This document shows positions 22,270 to 34,030 of a stretch of DNA of 64,000 nucleotides, piece after piece. Within the stretch, counting starts at the first letter, position 1, and each line of letters begins with the position of its first letter. The stretch is from Tolypeutes matacus (lineage: Eukaryota; Chordata; Mammalia; Cingulata; Chlamyphoridae), in assembly GCA_026826555.1 (NCBI GenBank), contig JAKSZT010053881.1:5004203-5068202 (forward strand), written 5' to 3'. The notes under the pieces were generated by a model. The model was not told where the DNA came from. It did not search any database and saw nothing but the letters and a program-made list of their open reading frames with translations. Made by a program: the position numbers and the translations under genes.

Positions 22270-23910
22270 TTACCAATATTTTCTACTTATCTACTATGTG
22301 AAACGCAGAAGACATAAATCTGCTGATGAAGTATTAGAATTCATTTCCGAATCTAATGGTTATTTTAAAAGACCAAGACCAAAAAAAAAAGAAAAGAAAA
22401 ATTAAGAGTTGTAGCTGCAGAACATACGTTTACAAATAGCTCTGTGAACCATGACTTTTCATTTAGATCAAATGAAAATTAATTTTGTTAATTTTCAATT
22501 CTAAGTTTTCTTTTACTTTAATGACAAGTGAAGCATTAGCTGTTAACCTGCTGAGTCCATTAACATAAGTGGTGCCAGTTTCCTATCAGTATCATCAGAT
22601 GTTTCAGACAGAAAATCAGTTACTTCTAATAATGATTCAATTTTTTCATACACTTCATGGAATCCAAGTAAAGCTTTGAAATGTTATTCTGTCAAAGTGG
22701 AAACATTTAAATTGTTGTGAAAGCTATTGTAAAATCAATTTAAAAGTTCAAAACTGAAGTCATAATTATATTTTTGCTATGAGAATACAAATACAAATTT
22801 AGTGGAACATAGTATTCTTACTAAATTAAGAAGACTGTATAAGCAGCTATGTACTTGGAATTTATGGTGATGTGTATATAATTCATAATTGTGTCTGAAC
22901 AATTGGGGTAGTCCACCAATGAAAAGAGAAGTTCTATTTGTCAAGTTTATGCACACACACACATACACAGAGTTGCTAAACTACAAAATGTGATAAAGCT
23001 GATGTTGAATTAAAAAAAAAAAAAAAAACTTCAACATGATAACACAGGCTTTCTATCTTTGCTACCCATCATCAAATGGATTTTAGAAACATTTTAAACT
23101 TTGAAGAACTGTTTTTTAAACCAACCTTCCTGTCCCACAAGGATAGTATGCATTTTTATGAATGCCCTCTAAATATTGGTTTTATTTTGTTCAAAATCAG
23201 TCAGAAATCTTTAAATGAATTATTAAATAAATTGACTGCCAAAATATGTCAACTTTTGAATCTTTTAGCAAATTGTAATAATGGAAACAAAGTACAGAAA
23301 TTATAAGATGGTGACATGTATCTCTACAAAAGTAAAGGAGGAACAGAACAAGTGAAAAAATGAAATCTCGAACATTGTACAGGATTTAATTCTTAATTTT
23401 GATTTGTGGGAAGAATCTTATGATCAAATTTCTATTTTTAATTGGATAAATCTATATTCTCAACTGGAATTGAATGAAATTAAAGACTTACGATTTTACA
23501 ACGTTTATACCGCCAAAACATTTAAAAGAATTTTGGAGAGACAACTTATTTGAAGAGTTTTTACAAGAGTTGTCTTGTAAAAATATTTGTCAAAGAAAGA
23601 TCCTCTGAAAGGAGGCAAAAAGACTGTGGCTGTGAAAATATTTGGTCTGAAATATTTACATATTTCAATATGAAAAAAATAGATTTGAGAGGATTCTCCA
23701 TTTCACAGAATTTGCTCTGAAGTTACTTAGTCTTTCGGTATGTGTAAAGAGTACATGTTTCTCAATTCAAAATATTAGGGTGTATGGAGAAGAATTAATT
23801 AAAAGTGTCAAAAATTTTAAATTTATTAACCTTAAAGTGAAACCTGTTTTAAAAAATCACAGGAAATTTTATGAAAATATTAAATATATAAGACAGACCA
23901 CTTTATTATT
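22270..23910 (+). pseudogene. Decayed hAT-family transposase
   Basis: Fragments in shifting frames follow the order of a hAT transposase. An N-terminal zinc-finger-like tail (about 22297-22400) reads KRRRHKSADEVL, then YFKRPRPKKKEK. Next come VAAEHTFTNSSVNHDFSFRS (about 22411-22470) and IQFFHTLHGIQVKL (about 22634-22677). The core segment is MDFRNILNFEELFFKPTF to LFKISQKSLNELLNKLTAKI (23076-23306). The C-terminal dimerisation region is FTYFNMKKIDLRGFSISQNL (about 23659-23718), then EKN-LKVS near 23790 and NFMKILN near 23865. Stops and frameshifts occur throughout, and an A18 run at about 23011 interrupts it. hAT transposases cut and paste DNA; this copy cannot function. The element ends were not securely found. 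Confidence 0.6.
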
Positions 23911-24697
23911 TTTTTAAAAAAAGCATTCTGAAGAATACTTCTTACACAGTGTTAAGATAGGGATTACTAAGATATTGATTAAAATGTGTGAATATAAATC
24001 TAGAGTAATTGTTCCACTTGTATTATTTTTAAGTATTCAGGTAACTAAAATTATGTTTTTTATTTTTCTTATGTTATTTTTAAAGTTTAGGTAATTAGTA
24101 TTGGTAATTTTTTTCTCTTGATGTTCCAGGTATATGGGACATATAAGCTCTTTTTTTCCTCTCTTCTGTTTGTTTTTATTTAAAACATTTTGGTTTAGAT
24201 TTGCTGTCATTGGCAAGCCAAAAACACCTAATTAATAGATGTTTGTGAAGCACTTAGCATCATGTTTAACACTAAGTTCTCCATGATGGTAACTGTTCCT
24301 ATAAATTTGTCAAAATAAGCACCAATAGAGATGTCCCCAAAATGCTGAGGTTGCATCAAGTCACTAACAATATACTCAAAACAATTCGGATAATGTTAAT
24401 TATGACTCTCACTCATTCCATTTTCCTCTACAGTTTGCTACTTTCTAGGATTACTTTGTTCATAGCTGGTAATAACAGTAATCAACATTCATGTTACAGA
24501 GTTTGAAACAGCTGGTCAGAGGAGTAGGCTGAGAAGGTAATGATCTTTGCAGTGTGATTTATGGCCCACCTAGAATGCCTCCTAATATTATGTTAAATTC
24601 ATAATATGTGAATTTCCATTGTGACTGTTTCCTCCTCTAGTCTTCCTTAGATTATGATAAAAATGCTTGTGAAAAGGGAATCATCATAGGTAATTAG
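23911..24697. other. No recognised gene or repeat
   Basis: AT-rich sequence that may include the 3' end of the hAT element. No inverted terminal repeat was confirmed. Confidence 0.4.
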
Positions 24698-24710
24698 ACA
24701 TTTATTCTTT

Positions 24711-25184
24711 TTTTTTAGATTTTAATTTATTTATTTATTTCTCCCCACCCTCTCGTTGTTTGTACTTGCTGTGTCTTTTTGTCTTCCTTGTTTCTTTTTA
24801 GGAAGCACCAGGAGCTGAACCCGGGACCTCTGATGTGGGAGGAAGATGCCTAATCACTTGAGTCACCTCTGTTCCCTGCTTTGCTGCACCTCTCATCATG
24901 TTCTTCCTCCCCGCATCTCTTGTTGTATCATCTTGCTGCATCAGCTCGCTGTACCTGCCCATCGCATCAGCTTGCTGTCTTCCTTAGGAGTACTGGGAAC
25001 CTCTGCTCCCTGCCCTCTTGTGTCTCTCATTATGTTTTTTCTTCTTGTGTCTCTTGTTGTGTCAGCCTGACAGGCCTGCTTGTCGCACCAGCTCACTGTC
25101 TTCTCTACGAGGCACTGGGATCTGAACCAGTGCCTCCCATATGGTAAGCAGGAGCCCAATTGCCTGAGCCACATCCACTTCCCA
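24711..25184 (-). mobile_element. Two-module tRNA-derived SINE (xenarthran DAS type)
   Basis: Minus-strand reading: a first tRNA-like head (25110-25184) with GTGGATGTGGCTCAGGCAAT (A-box region) and CACTGGTTCAGATCCCAGTG (B-box region), a linker, and then a second tRNA-like module. The second module (24805-24870) has GTGACTCAAGTGATTAGGCA and GAGGTCCCGGGTTCAGCTCC. After it come a pyrimidine/purine linker, TAAATAAATAAAT and an A tail (plus-strand T run). The 13-bp ACATTTATTCTTT flanks it at 24698-24710 and 25185-25197, a perfect target duplication. Such dimers are, to my knowledge, armadillo-lineage DAS SINEs. The three overlapping open frames at 24846-25174 are inside the SINE. Confidence 0.85.
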
Positions 25185-25197
25185 ACATTTATTCTTT

Positions 25198-25790
25198 CAT
25201 CAAAGATTTATTGAACACTGACTATATGCCAGGAACTGTTCTAGGTACTTATTATACATCAGCCTAAAAAAAAAAAATTCCTACACCCATGGACTTTATA
25301 ATCTGATAGAGGGTGACAGAAAATAAACACGAATTTTTAAAAGTAAATTAAATAGTATGATAGAAGGAAATAGGTGCTATGGAACAAAAAGACAAAATGA
25401 TCACATTATGGTGGTTCAAGAAAGTGAGTTGGCGGTTAGATTTGTGTTAAATAAAGTGGTGAGGAGAGGCTTCATTGAAAAGGTGAGATTTAAGCAAAGT
25501 CTTGAAAAGGCTATCTAGGAGATAAGAGTCTCATACCAGAAAAAACAGCTGGAATACAAGCCCTATAGTGGGAAGGCGCCTGGTGCATTGAGGAAAGGCA
25601 AGGCCAGTGGGCTGACGTGAATGAGCAAGGGGCAGGATAGCACTGGTGATGTCACAAGGACTTTGGCTTTGATTCTGTATGAAATGAGTTAATTTACTAA
25701 TCTCTTCCTTCTGATAAGAAATTTCTCTATATTTAGGAAGGAAGCCTGAAGTATTGAAGCTGACTATATGAAAAAAAGCAGGGAGCACAT
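25198..25790 (-). mobile_element. L2 LINE, reverse
   Basis: GATTTATTGAACACTGACTA, ATATGCCAGGAACTGTTCTA, GGACTTTATAATCTGATAGA, GGAAATAGGTGCTATGGAAC, GGCTTCATTGAAAAGGTGAG and CAAGGACTTTGGCTTTGATT are antisense L2 in order. The DAS SINE inserted at its left edge. Confidence 0.8.
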
Positions 25791-26097
25791 AATTGATGGT
25801 AATGATAAAACCTCATAGTTTCCCCTAGGAACACTTTTTAACAAGCAGAATACATTTAAGCAAAAATAGACTGAAATAAAATAAAGGGAACCTGGATGGA
25901 GGAAGAGAAGTGGCAGTTCTTAAAAGGCAAGTGACAGAATATCAAAGCTTTGGGAAGTGTTACTTGACTGAATGAGTCTGTAGCCCATTTCCATGGTGGC
26001 CTTTGCAAAAAGTGATTGATTCTCATCACTTTAAACTGGTGTACTTCTCACACTGGCGGAAGGCTAATAGAAGGAATAAATAAAGTGGTTATCCATG

Positions 26098-26240
26098 TTT
26101 AATCCATGGACCACCAGCATCAGAATCACCTGGGGACACTTCTGAAAATGCATGTCCTTGGGTCCTGCCTCAGGCATACTGACTTATGCCCTCCAGGTAA
26201 TTTTTATGCATTCTAAAGTTTGAAAACACTGAGCAGAAAG
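26098..26240 (-). mobile_element. MER5-type hAT MITE, reverse
   Basis: CATGGACCACCAGCATCAGA, ATCACCTGGGGACACTTC, GGGTCCTGCCTCAGGCATAC and TCTAAAGTTTGAAAACACTG span nearly the whole MER5 element in reverse. It is a non-autonomous hAT-Charlie relic. Confidence 0.8.
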
Positions 26241-26658
26241 ATAAGTTTGTAAGGGTGCCTCTGACTCTGGATTTCCATGGAACAGTGTTCCCCATGCAAA
26301 ATCCAAAAACTGTTCAATCCTGGTGTGTTTTATTTATAATTTTCAGGGCCATTGACCTTTGGATCAGATAAACAGAAATGAATTAAGAAACATGACTTAA
26401 AATGGTGTCGCTGGGAAAGGGATGATTTAAATACATTTCAAAACCTTTGTCCATTTCTGTAACCATTAGACTCATTAAAAATGATGTGAATAGTTACTGG
26501 TTGGAGGTCACTTTCCTATAGCCATGTTTGGATTTGAGGGTAGATTAACTCCCCTGATTGTACATGTGGTTAATTGTAATGGTTTGAGTCAATGAGAAGT
26601 AATAATGGCTAAATACCTGGGATGTTGCCTTGTTAGCTATGTTAACAGACAATGGCAG

Positions 26659-27091
26659 TGTATTAGTCAGGGTTCTCTAGGGAATAGAATCAACAGGAGA
26701 TATCTCTAAATAGTATGATGAGATTTTATAAGATTCTTTCATGTGAGTATGGGGATACACAAGTCCAGGTTCCACAGGCAGGCTGCAAGCCAGGGGCTCC
26801 AATGAAAGTCCAATGAAGGTCTTTGAGGGACCAAAGATGAACTAGGAAATTCTCTCTGAATGCTGAAATCACTTCCCCTTTTAAGGCATTCAACTGATTG
26901 GATAAAACGTCACTCATTGTTGAAGGCAATATCCCTGGTTGATCATAGATGTAATCAGCCATCCATGCAGTAAACTCACTGATGACTAAATCCCATAAAT
27001 GTCCTTGTATTACAATTAGCCCAGTGCTTGCTTGACCAAACAACTGGACACAATTACCTGGCCGAGTTGATACAATAGCCTAACCATCACA
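26659..27091 (-). mobile_element. Solo LTR, reverse, with TG...CA ends
   Basis: On the plus strand it starts TGTATTAGTCAGGGTTCTCT and ends with GGCCGAGTTGATACAATAGC followed by CTAACCATCACA. In the minus sense this gives TGTGATGGTTAG to GACTAATACA, the shape of a MaLR-like LTR. Flanks GGCAG (left) and GACAG (right) may be an imperfect 5-bp duplication. The 105-codon minus-strand frame at 26726-27043 lies wholly inside the LTR and is not taken as a gene. Confidence 0.7.
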
Positions 27092-29467
27092 GACAGCATA
27101 ATCTAAAGATATTTACTATTTGGCTTTAGAATGAGTTTCAAACTAAAAGTATAATTAAAATGTTATTAACCTGAAAGGTTCAAAAGGGTAGGTTAAGAGA
27201 GATGGTGGCTGAGGAGTGATGATGCTTTGCTTCCATTTTGCCTTCTTCCCCCCCTTGTCTAGTGGAATACCCCCACCTACTCTAAAGGAATTGAGAACAA
27301 GATTCACCATTTGTTCTTAATTTCTAATTTGAGATCCAAAAATACTTGAAAAAAAAAAATCCTTTATTGCAAAGGCAGCAATTATTGAAGTTTTCTAATT
27401 ACTCGAAGACCTCTCTCCATATTGGGGTGATGCAGGAGGTCTCGATTTTTTTAAAGGTCAAATTACCTTGCTTCAGTGTCTTCTGGTGACAGGCCAAATG
27501 AGACTAGCTTAATTTAATATGTCTCTGCTGTTTTTCTTTCAATCCAAAGGGGTATCCATCATGGGCTTCTCATTCTGACTGATATTGATCAGGTAATTGC
27601 CCTCAGATTGTCAAACTATCATGATTTTTATAAAAAAAGAGTCTTTCTGGAAGAAAGTAGACCCAGAGAGAAATACAAATATTTCTATTAGAAGTTTTGC
27701 CCCAAAGCAAGTCAAAGTAGAAGGCAAGATTGCAGAGGGGGTAGTGGAACTAAGGGAAGGAAATGGGTGAGGGAAAAAAATAGTGATAGCGTTGTGGCCT
27801 TCTAAAACGTAGGAATGTGAATTACAGTTATGCACTTGGTATGATTCAGAAAATAGTTCCATCCCAGCACATAACACAACTCAGTGCAAGCCAGTTTTGA
27901 CAGTAGCCAACTGTTGTAGTTGCTCAGAGTAAGTGTTAAAAAAAAAAAAAAGTCTTATTTAATTTTTTCTGTCTCAGTGTACACACTATTTTTACGATTC
28001 AAGACCACTTTTTTTTTCTTTTGTTAGTCTGATGTAAATAAACATTAACTAACTCTTTACTTTATCCTAGATTATTAGGATAAAGATGGAATCCTAAATG
28101 ACAAATAAAAACATCCTGCCAGGAAAGGAGTTTCTCCCAGAAATTATTTAATGTGGCATTTTGGGAAATGCCTTCTTAATACAGCTGACATGCCAAGTTC
28201 AGGGAAGTCCCGAGAGGAAAACATTTCATTCAAGTTGCGACTGAACAATGTAAGAGACAAATTCAGCTCTACGGCTTAATGTGAAAGTACAGCAAGGTAA
28301 CAAAAGCTCCCATGAAGAGTCTGGAAAGTCAAAGTAAGCCCACGTCTACTGTATCATTATCGTTAGCAATGGCGTGCCAGGTAGTCCCAGGTGTAGAACA
28401 ACTGGACCGAGCTAGCAGGGAGAATCTTCCTGCTGTGAGAACTTCATAGAATCATCTGCCATCATCTCCCATTCAAGACAAGCTCGATGCCCTTGAACTG
28501 GAGAGTACTTAAGAAAACGGAACGTAGCTTTGTCTCCTTGAGAAAATTCTTCCAGAAATAGAGGAGAACAGAGGAAAGAAGTCCCTTAAAACACCAGTAC
28601 CTTCGATGAAGCTGCTTTAAAACAGTTTACTTCTTACCCAGGTTATTTTTCAGATCATTGACCTTTGGCCCTCATACATTTGGAGGTTTTGTTCCACAAC
28701 ATGTCAACATTATTAAAATAAACCCATGACCTACATTAAACCTAATATTGGTGCCATTTTTAAATGATGTTTGTGGATTTGCTTTTGAAATTATTTGGCT
28801 ACAGGTAACTCACTTAATTCACAGTTTGCTCTGGGCTTCCAGGAATCATGATGAATACTTAGAAATTTTGTTTATGTGAGAAAATCTAAACCAAGGAATT
28901 GTTTTCAAATGTAATGAAGGTTTAATGAACAATAAATTTTAAATTTTAAGTTGGCCTAATATCCTATCATGTAAGTATTTAATTGAATATTTATTATAAT
29001 CTAAGCTTAAATTTTCTTTTTTTGGCATTTTGGAGTTAATATATTTTTTTCAAATATCAAATATTGTTGCTGGCCTTGAAGAGATGAAGCTCTAGTTTCT
29101 GGAACAAGAGCACTGATGGATAAAGTGTCTTTCACCCTTATAAGACAGAACTTCAATAAGTGCTTTTTATCCTCTGTTTGAACTTTTGTCTCATGTCAGC
29201 CTTTCCACTTGAATGTCTTCTAAACTCTCTTTATGGCTACTCTTGCTTAATGAAAAATAAGCTATTTTCTGATTGCTCTACCTTTTGGGTGAGAGAAAAA
29301 ATTAAAGTGTGTATCAGGAAGCCATCCCAGCAAAGTAAAATTTAAGATGAATTAAATACATATACGGTATCCACTGTGGGATATTTTCTTCCTTTTAATA
29401 AAGATAGCCTGTTGGATCCTAAGTCAGGTTTGAAATAAATAAAAATATATATATATGAAGCAATAGA
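27092..29467. other. No recognised gene; largely unique sequence
   Basis: No repeat family recognised apart from short A or T runs. 28170-28640 has higher complexity and a few CpGs, with no long open frame. Confidence 0.4.
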
Positions 29468-29938
29468 TATTATGGTGGCTTAAAGCTATGTACCCTAGAA
29501 AAACATGTTCTTAATCTTAATCCATCCCTGTGGGTTAGAACCCATTGTAAATGGGATTTGTGAGGAGATTATTCAGTTAAGCTATGGACCAACTGAATGA
29601 GGATGGGTCTTAATCCTATTACTGGAGGCTTTTATAAGCAGAATGAAATTCAGATACATAGATTGAAAGCCTCAGGAAGAAGCCAGAAGTCAGCGGAACC
29701 CAGAGAAGCCAGAGGAGGCCGCCATATGCATTGCCACGTGACAGAGAAAAGAAAAGCTGAGCGCCAAGGCTCGCTGGCAGCCAGCCCAGAATGTCATAGT
29801 CTTCTGGGAAAAAGCATTTCCTTGATGATGCCTTGTTTTTGCATTTCACCTAGCCTCAAAATGGTGAGACAATAAATTCCTGTTGTTTAAGCCACCCTTT
29901 TGTATGGTATTGTTTTAGCAGCCAGGTAACTAAAACAG
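29468..29938 (+). mobile_element. Solo MaLR-type LTR
   Basis: TTATGGTGGCTTAAAGCTAT, CCCTAGAAAAACATGTTCTT, CCCTGTGGGTTAGAACCCAT, GACCAACTGAATGAGGATGG, TTCACCTAGCCTCAAAATGG, AATAAATTCCTGTTGTTTAA and GCCAGGTAACTAAAACA span an LTR from end to end. It seems less decayed than the LTR at 15938-16346. The frames at 29597-29875 are part of it. Confidence 0.75.
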
Positions 29939-31534
29939 GTTTCTTCAAAGAGCAAGATGGTCAATCTTACCCCAAATCTTGCATGAAAATTTGTTTGAAC
30001 CCTGTTTTTTTTTCAATGATTGAAACATGAGCGTCATCAAAAGCAGTGTTTGTTGGATCTTTATAGTAATTTGCAGTAGAACTTTTAAAAGTGCCCCTCT
30101 CCCCCATAAAGTAAATCTCGTATTGCAGATAATTTCTTACCAGGGCCAAGAGATATCCCAACAACTGGACAACTGTCAGTCCAGTTACAGGATGCTGTAT
30201 TACTTCAGGAAGATATGATCTAAGGAAAAGGATGATTCTGGGCTCCACTTGAGACTATTTATCTGTTCCTCCAAGAGAGAGCATAATAAGTTAAAGATAC
30301 TGAAGAAAAAGATGCAGGGGAATATAACTAAAGGAAAAGAAAGTATTTTCGGTTTTCATTTCTGGGATTCAATGCTTCTCTTCCCACATACATTCTCCAT
30401 TTTATTATCCTTTTCATTTCTTTCCCACACACTTTCCTTTTCCCTACCTATGTCTCAACAGAATCATCAATGGCACATTAGGCTAACACTATACATGCAC
30501 ATACATGCAGCACATCAAAGATCTATTCGTTTGTGTTCCATTGCTCTTCCAACTTTGCCTTCCCCCAGAAAGTACTGATTACTGACTTAGATGAAGTATG
30601 TGTATGCACATCTATGTGTGCTCTGAGCATATATGCATGTGCATTCACAGGTGGGTACTTTTGGTGCCTGCCTGTTGGGATTCACACATGCTGTCAACCT
30701 TGCGTCAAAATAACCATAGGACCTCCCCACACCACTTTCTCTCCTTTCCTGGATCCTGGCTCCAGGCCTCTGGAGTTGTCAATGCATACCTCCTTGAAGT
30801 TGTACAATCTTACTTGCTGAATAATTTCTGTGAATCCAGACAACCACCCCTATGCAGGGTAAATGCTGTTTATTTTATTTTGTTCATAGTTCTTACAGTC
30901 ATATGACATCAGACATTTTTCTCCTGTTCAGTGTTAATGTGTGTATGTGTGAGTTTAAGCATATGTGTGTATACATATATATGTATATGTGTGTATGTGT
31001 ATAGTGCATGTCCTTACAGTTGCTCAGCCAATTTAACATATCCTTTCAAATTTTTAGAATTAACCATATTTATTAAAAGGATAAACCCTCCATTTTAAAA
31101 AAGCCCTTTTTCTTTCTTTAGTTGTGTGTGAAATGTGCCTTATGGCTCTTTCCTGTGCACATAATGTGTAAAATAATCAAAGCGCCATCACAACCTGACA
31201 GTGAAGGCCCTTGATGAATAGAACTTTATATGGGATTATCACATGACATTTCCAAACTAAACTATATTTATGAGTCATATAGAGTACTATTGTATTATTC
31301 TTCAATGTGGGGTTTGTACATTTTTCAAGGAGTGGAAAAAAAACACAAGACATCTGGAATAGGATGCCCCTTTTTCTTTGATCATGAAATTTAAAAAAAT
31401 TTTTAAAAAGCCATCCATTTGACATTTCTCTGGCTGCTGATCTAGGGTTCCTGAACTTTTGAAGGGAATCTTACGTTGTATATTCTCTCTTGGAAAATAT
31501 TACTTCATAGAGTCAATGTATTTTAAAAAATGCT
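29939..31534. other. No recognised gene; TG/TA-rich patch
   Basis: Several 90-109 codon frames occur on both strands (29967-30906) without motifs I recognise. 30940-31010 is an imperfect (TG)n/(TA)n tract. Confidence 0.4.
30940..31010 (+). repeat. Imperfect (TG)n/(TA)n tract
   Basis: Alternating purine-pyrimidine sequence with TGTGTATG, TACATATATATG and GTGTGTATGTG. Confidence 0.8.
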
Positions 31535-31670
31535 CAAAGACGAGCTAATCTAACACACCCACTTTCCAAATGAAGGAATTGAGCAGAGCTAGAAATGAAA
31601 TTCAGATCTCCCAACTTTTTGAAGAGTACTTTTCTGCCTAACCTCACAGTTTGTCTAGATAACCATATAC
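31535..31670 (-). mobile_element. Possible MIR fragment, reverse
   Basis: ACTTTCCAAATGAAGGAATT, GAAATGAAATTCAGATCTCC and CTGCCTAACC loosely follow antisense MIR. Confidence 0.35.
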
Positions 31671-32518
31671 ACAGACGACATTCAGTCAAAACATCAAGAT
31701 GAGAACATGAAAAGCAAAGCAAAGCTAAGCTATTCTAAAAATGAACTACTATATTCCAAAAGGAGTTATTTATGCACTTTGTCAGTCATTTTGGAAAACA
31801 TTATACCATTCAAGTTAGATAATATTATTTTTTCCTCATTGAATATGATATATACTTTATAATTTCTTTAGAACTGTAATAGATAAAGACTATTCTTCTT
31901 CAATCTTTCTTAAGTCAGTGCACTCAGAGAAAATTGGGTCCTTCTGGATCCCTCTTATATTTCCTCCCAATGGCCTACCATCCATGCAGTCATGTCTGCC
32001 AACTCCAACCCTGGTCTGCTTGTTTCTGAGAGTAATGTTAGAGAAATGAAGAATTTACCATAACCTTAAGAAATGGTCAGATTCATGGTTAAGTTGTGTG
32101 CATTGAATTTTTGCACATGATATCACCTTTCAAATACTCATTGAACGCTGTCTTCTAGTTAGAGATTCCTTGTGGAGCACTCTTCCACAAATAGAATGCA
32201 ATTCAATCCACTCTACATTTGATAATATTGGTATTCCAGCAGGTGAGACTGCTAAGTAATGTAGCAGTAAAACGTCAGTACTATTGCAGCTTTCTAACAA
32301 GGAAAACTGTAAAAAATAATTTACAAACCCATGAGTCATAGGAGAAAATATAATACAGATGTGGAACTACTTACTATGATGCAGAATAAAATGATGTCCT
32401 CTACCCAAACCCACTCCATATAAACCTACAGTTCATCTGATTCCATAGCTGACTGATATAGAATTGTTTATATCACTAAAGGAACAAAATTAAGCAATTA
32501 AAATAAAATAAAACATAC
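31671..32518. other. No recognised gene or repeat
   Basis: Unique-looking sequence with a short minus-strand frame (32130-32339) and nothing I can name. Confidence 0.45.
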
Positions 32519-32764
32519 CACAAGGAGATAGTCTTTATCACCCCAGTAGGAAGAAATATCTAAAAGAAGATAATTAGAATCTTTCAAAGAAGTATTTTGA
32601 AAAGTCCTTTCAGTTATCAAGCAGCAATTCTTAGCAAATTGTTTGAATATTTCTTTAGTTTCTTTAGTGTGAGCCAATGTTCCAATGAGCAAGGTGATTA
32701 TTAGACAAAACACTGAGAAAACAAGTGTCAACTTCTGTCTTTGATATTTCAAAAATACCATCAT
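32519..32764 (-). CDS. Candidate single exon of a small membrane protein, unidentified
   Basis: From the ATG at 32764 the minus strand is open for 82 codons up to a good splice-donor match (CTTGTG followed by GTATGT, first intron base 32518). The peptide begins MMVFLKYQRQKL, followed by a hydrophobic stretch TLVFSVFCLIITLLIGTLA (about residues 13-31) that could be a signal anchor. A polar part follows, including two adjacent cysteines (KNCCLITERTF) and an N-glycosylation sequon (QNTSLKDS). No repeat was recognised here. An 82-codon frame is not rare in AT-rich DNA, no acceptor or second exon was identified, and I do not know the family. It could be chance. Confidence 0.2.
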
Positions 32765-33359
32765 TGACACTTCTAAGTTCTCAAAGCTTTCTTCCTTACT
32801 CTAACTCAGAAAATCAAAACTCCTTCGCTGCAAATGGCATAATCAACAAACTTAAAACCCATAGCAAAGCATAACCTGATGTGACCCAAAGGTAAAAAGC
32901 AAGCACCAAAACAACTTGAAGAAGAAGAAAACAAAAACTGGCAATACTTCCTTCTGCCTTTTACATGCTTCTTATAAATATGCAAAACGCCAGCCATAGT
33001 AGATATTTTCCAACCTACTGGTACTAATTACATGTAGTTAAATGATGGGGGCTCCAGTCCAGTTAATATTGTAGATTATTTTGTTAAACAGCCCAACAAA
33101 ATGATCAAAATTATATCCACACCATTGCCATAGCAATAACTTTAACTTGCCCAGGCTGAACTTCACCTGAACCAGTTCAGAGTTTATGTTTTCATTTGGA
33201 GAAACTCTCGTTTTAACAAATTATTTTCAGGGCATTAAAAAAATGTTTGGGAGACAGAACTAGGGCTCTCTCCACAGTGATCTTTAACACTAACGAAATC
33301 AAATCTCTTCAACACAGGACTATAGCCAGCAGAAAACCCTCTCATGGTCATAATCATGT

Positions 33360-34030
33360 GCAGATGCAAATATCTCTCTCACCCTAATGAAATAATGATT
33401 CCCTATTTTCTGCAGTTTCATTGAGAAGTAATAAGAAAGCTGTCTAAATGGGTGTGGCAAGGTGAGGGTTAAATCTGATTGTAATTAGACCGCAGTATGC
33501 ATGGTCATGTGGTTAATAGTAAATTTTCCTTGATTAACTGGTCCTGTTTGTTAAGAGCTCCTATTAACATTAGTGCTCTTCGTGTTGGCTGCAGAGACAC
33601 ACCACGGACCAGTGCAAAATTAACGAAGGCAGGTACACATGCTGATTAGAATGTGGCACTTTAATAAACTCTTCCAACATTAAATTATTTAATGCATTCA
33701 TGCTCATGCAGGCTATTCGATGGTCAGCTTGACCACCTATGTGTTAATATTGGGAATTGAAATGCAGAGAGTGGAAGAGATATAGTGTTGTATGAGGTAA
33801 TTAGCTCTCATGTCTGATAAATGGGGCAATACCTATGTGTGCGCATGTTTTAGCACATCACAAATGGTGCTTTCATTAGCTGGAATCTTCTGTGGAAATT
33901 TTTATAAATGCTTAGTTTGATTTTTGCACCATAAACAGTGGGTCTGATAGCTGTAGACACTGTCAGTTGAATATTTAAGACAAATTTCCAGTCAGCTATA
34001 AAGAAAGCTGCCTTGTTAAAATAAATGGGT
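33360..34030. promoter_or_regulatory. Repeat-poor block with homeodomain-type motifs
   Basis: No repeat family was recognised over about 670 bp, and no long open frame. It contains many ATTA/TAAT cores: GTAATTAG at about 33800, GCTGATTAG at about 33642, AAATTATTTAATG at about 33682 and TCATTAGC at about 33874. Dense TAAT cores in unique DNA are common in conserved developmental enhancers, but conservation cannot be judged here. Confidence 0.25.

Noticed and set aside
24805..24870. tRNA-like sequence with A-box and B-box resemblance
   Set aside because: Part of a tRNA-derived SINE, not a functional tRNA gene. It lacks a full cloverleaf with matched acceptor stem.
24846..25174. Three overlapping open frames of 74-88 codons
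   Set aside because: All lie inside the DAS-type SINE.
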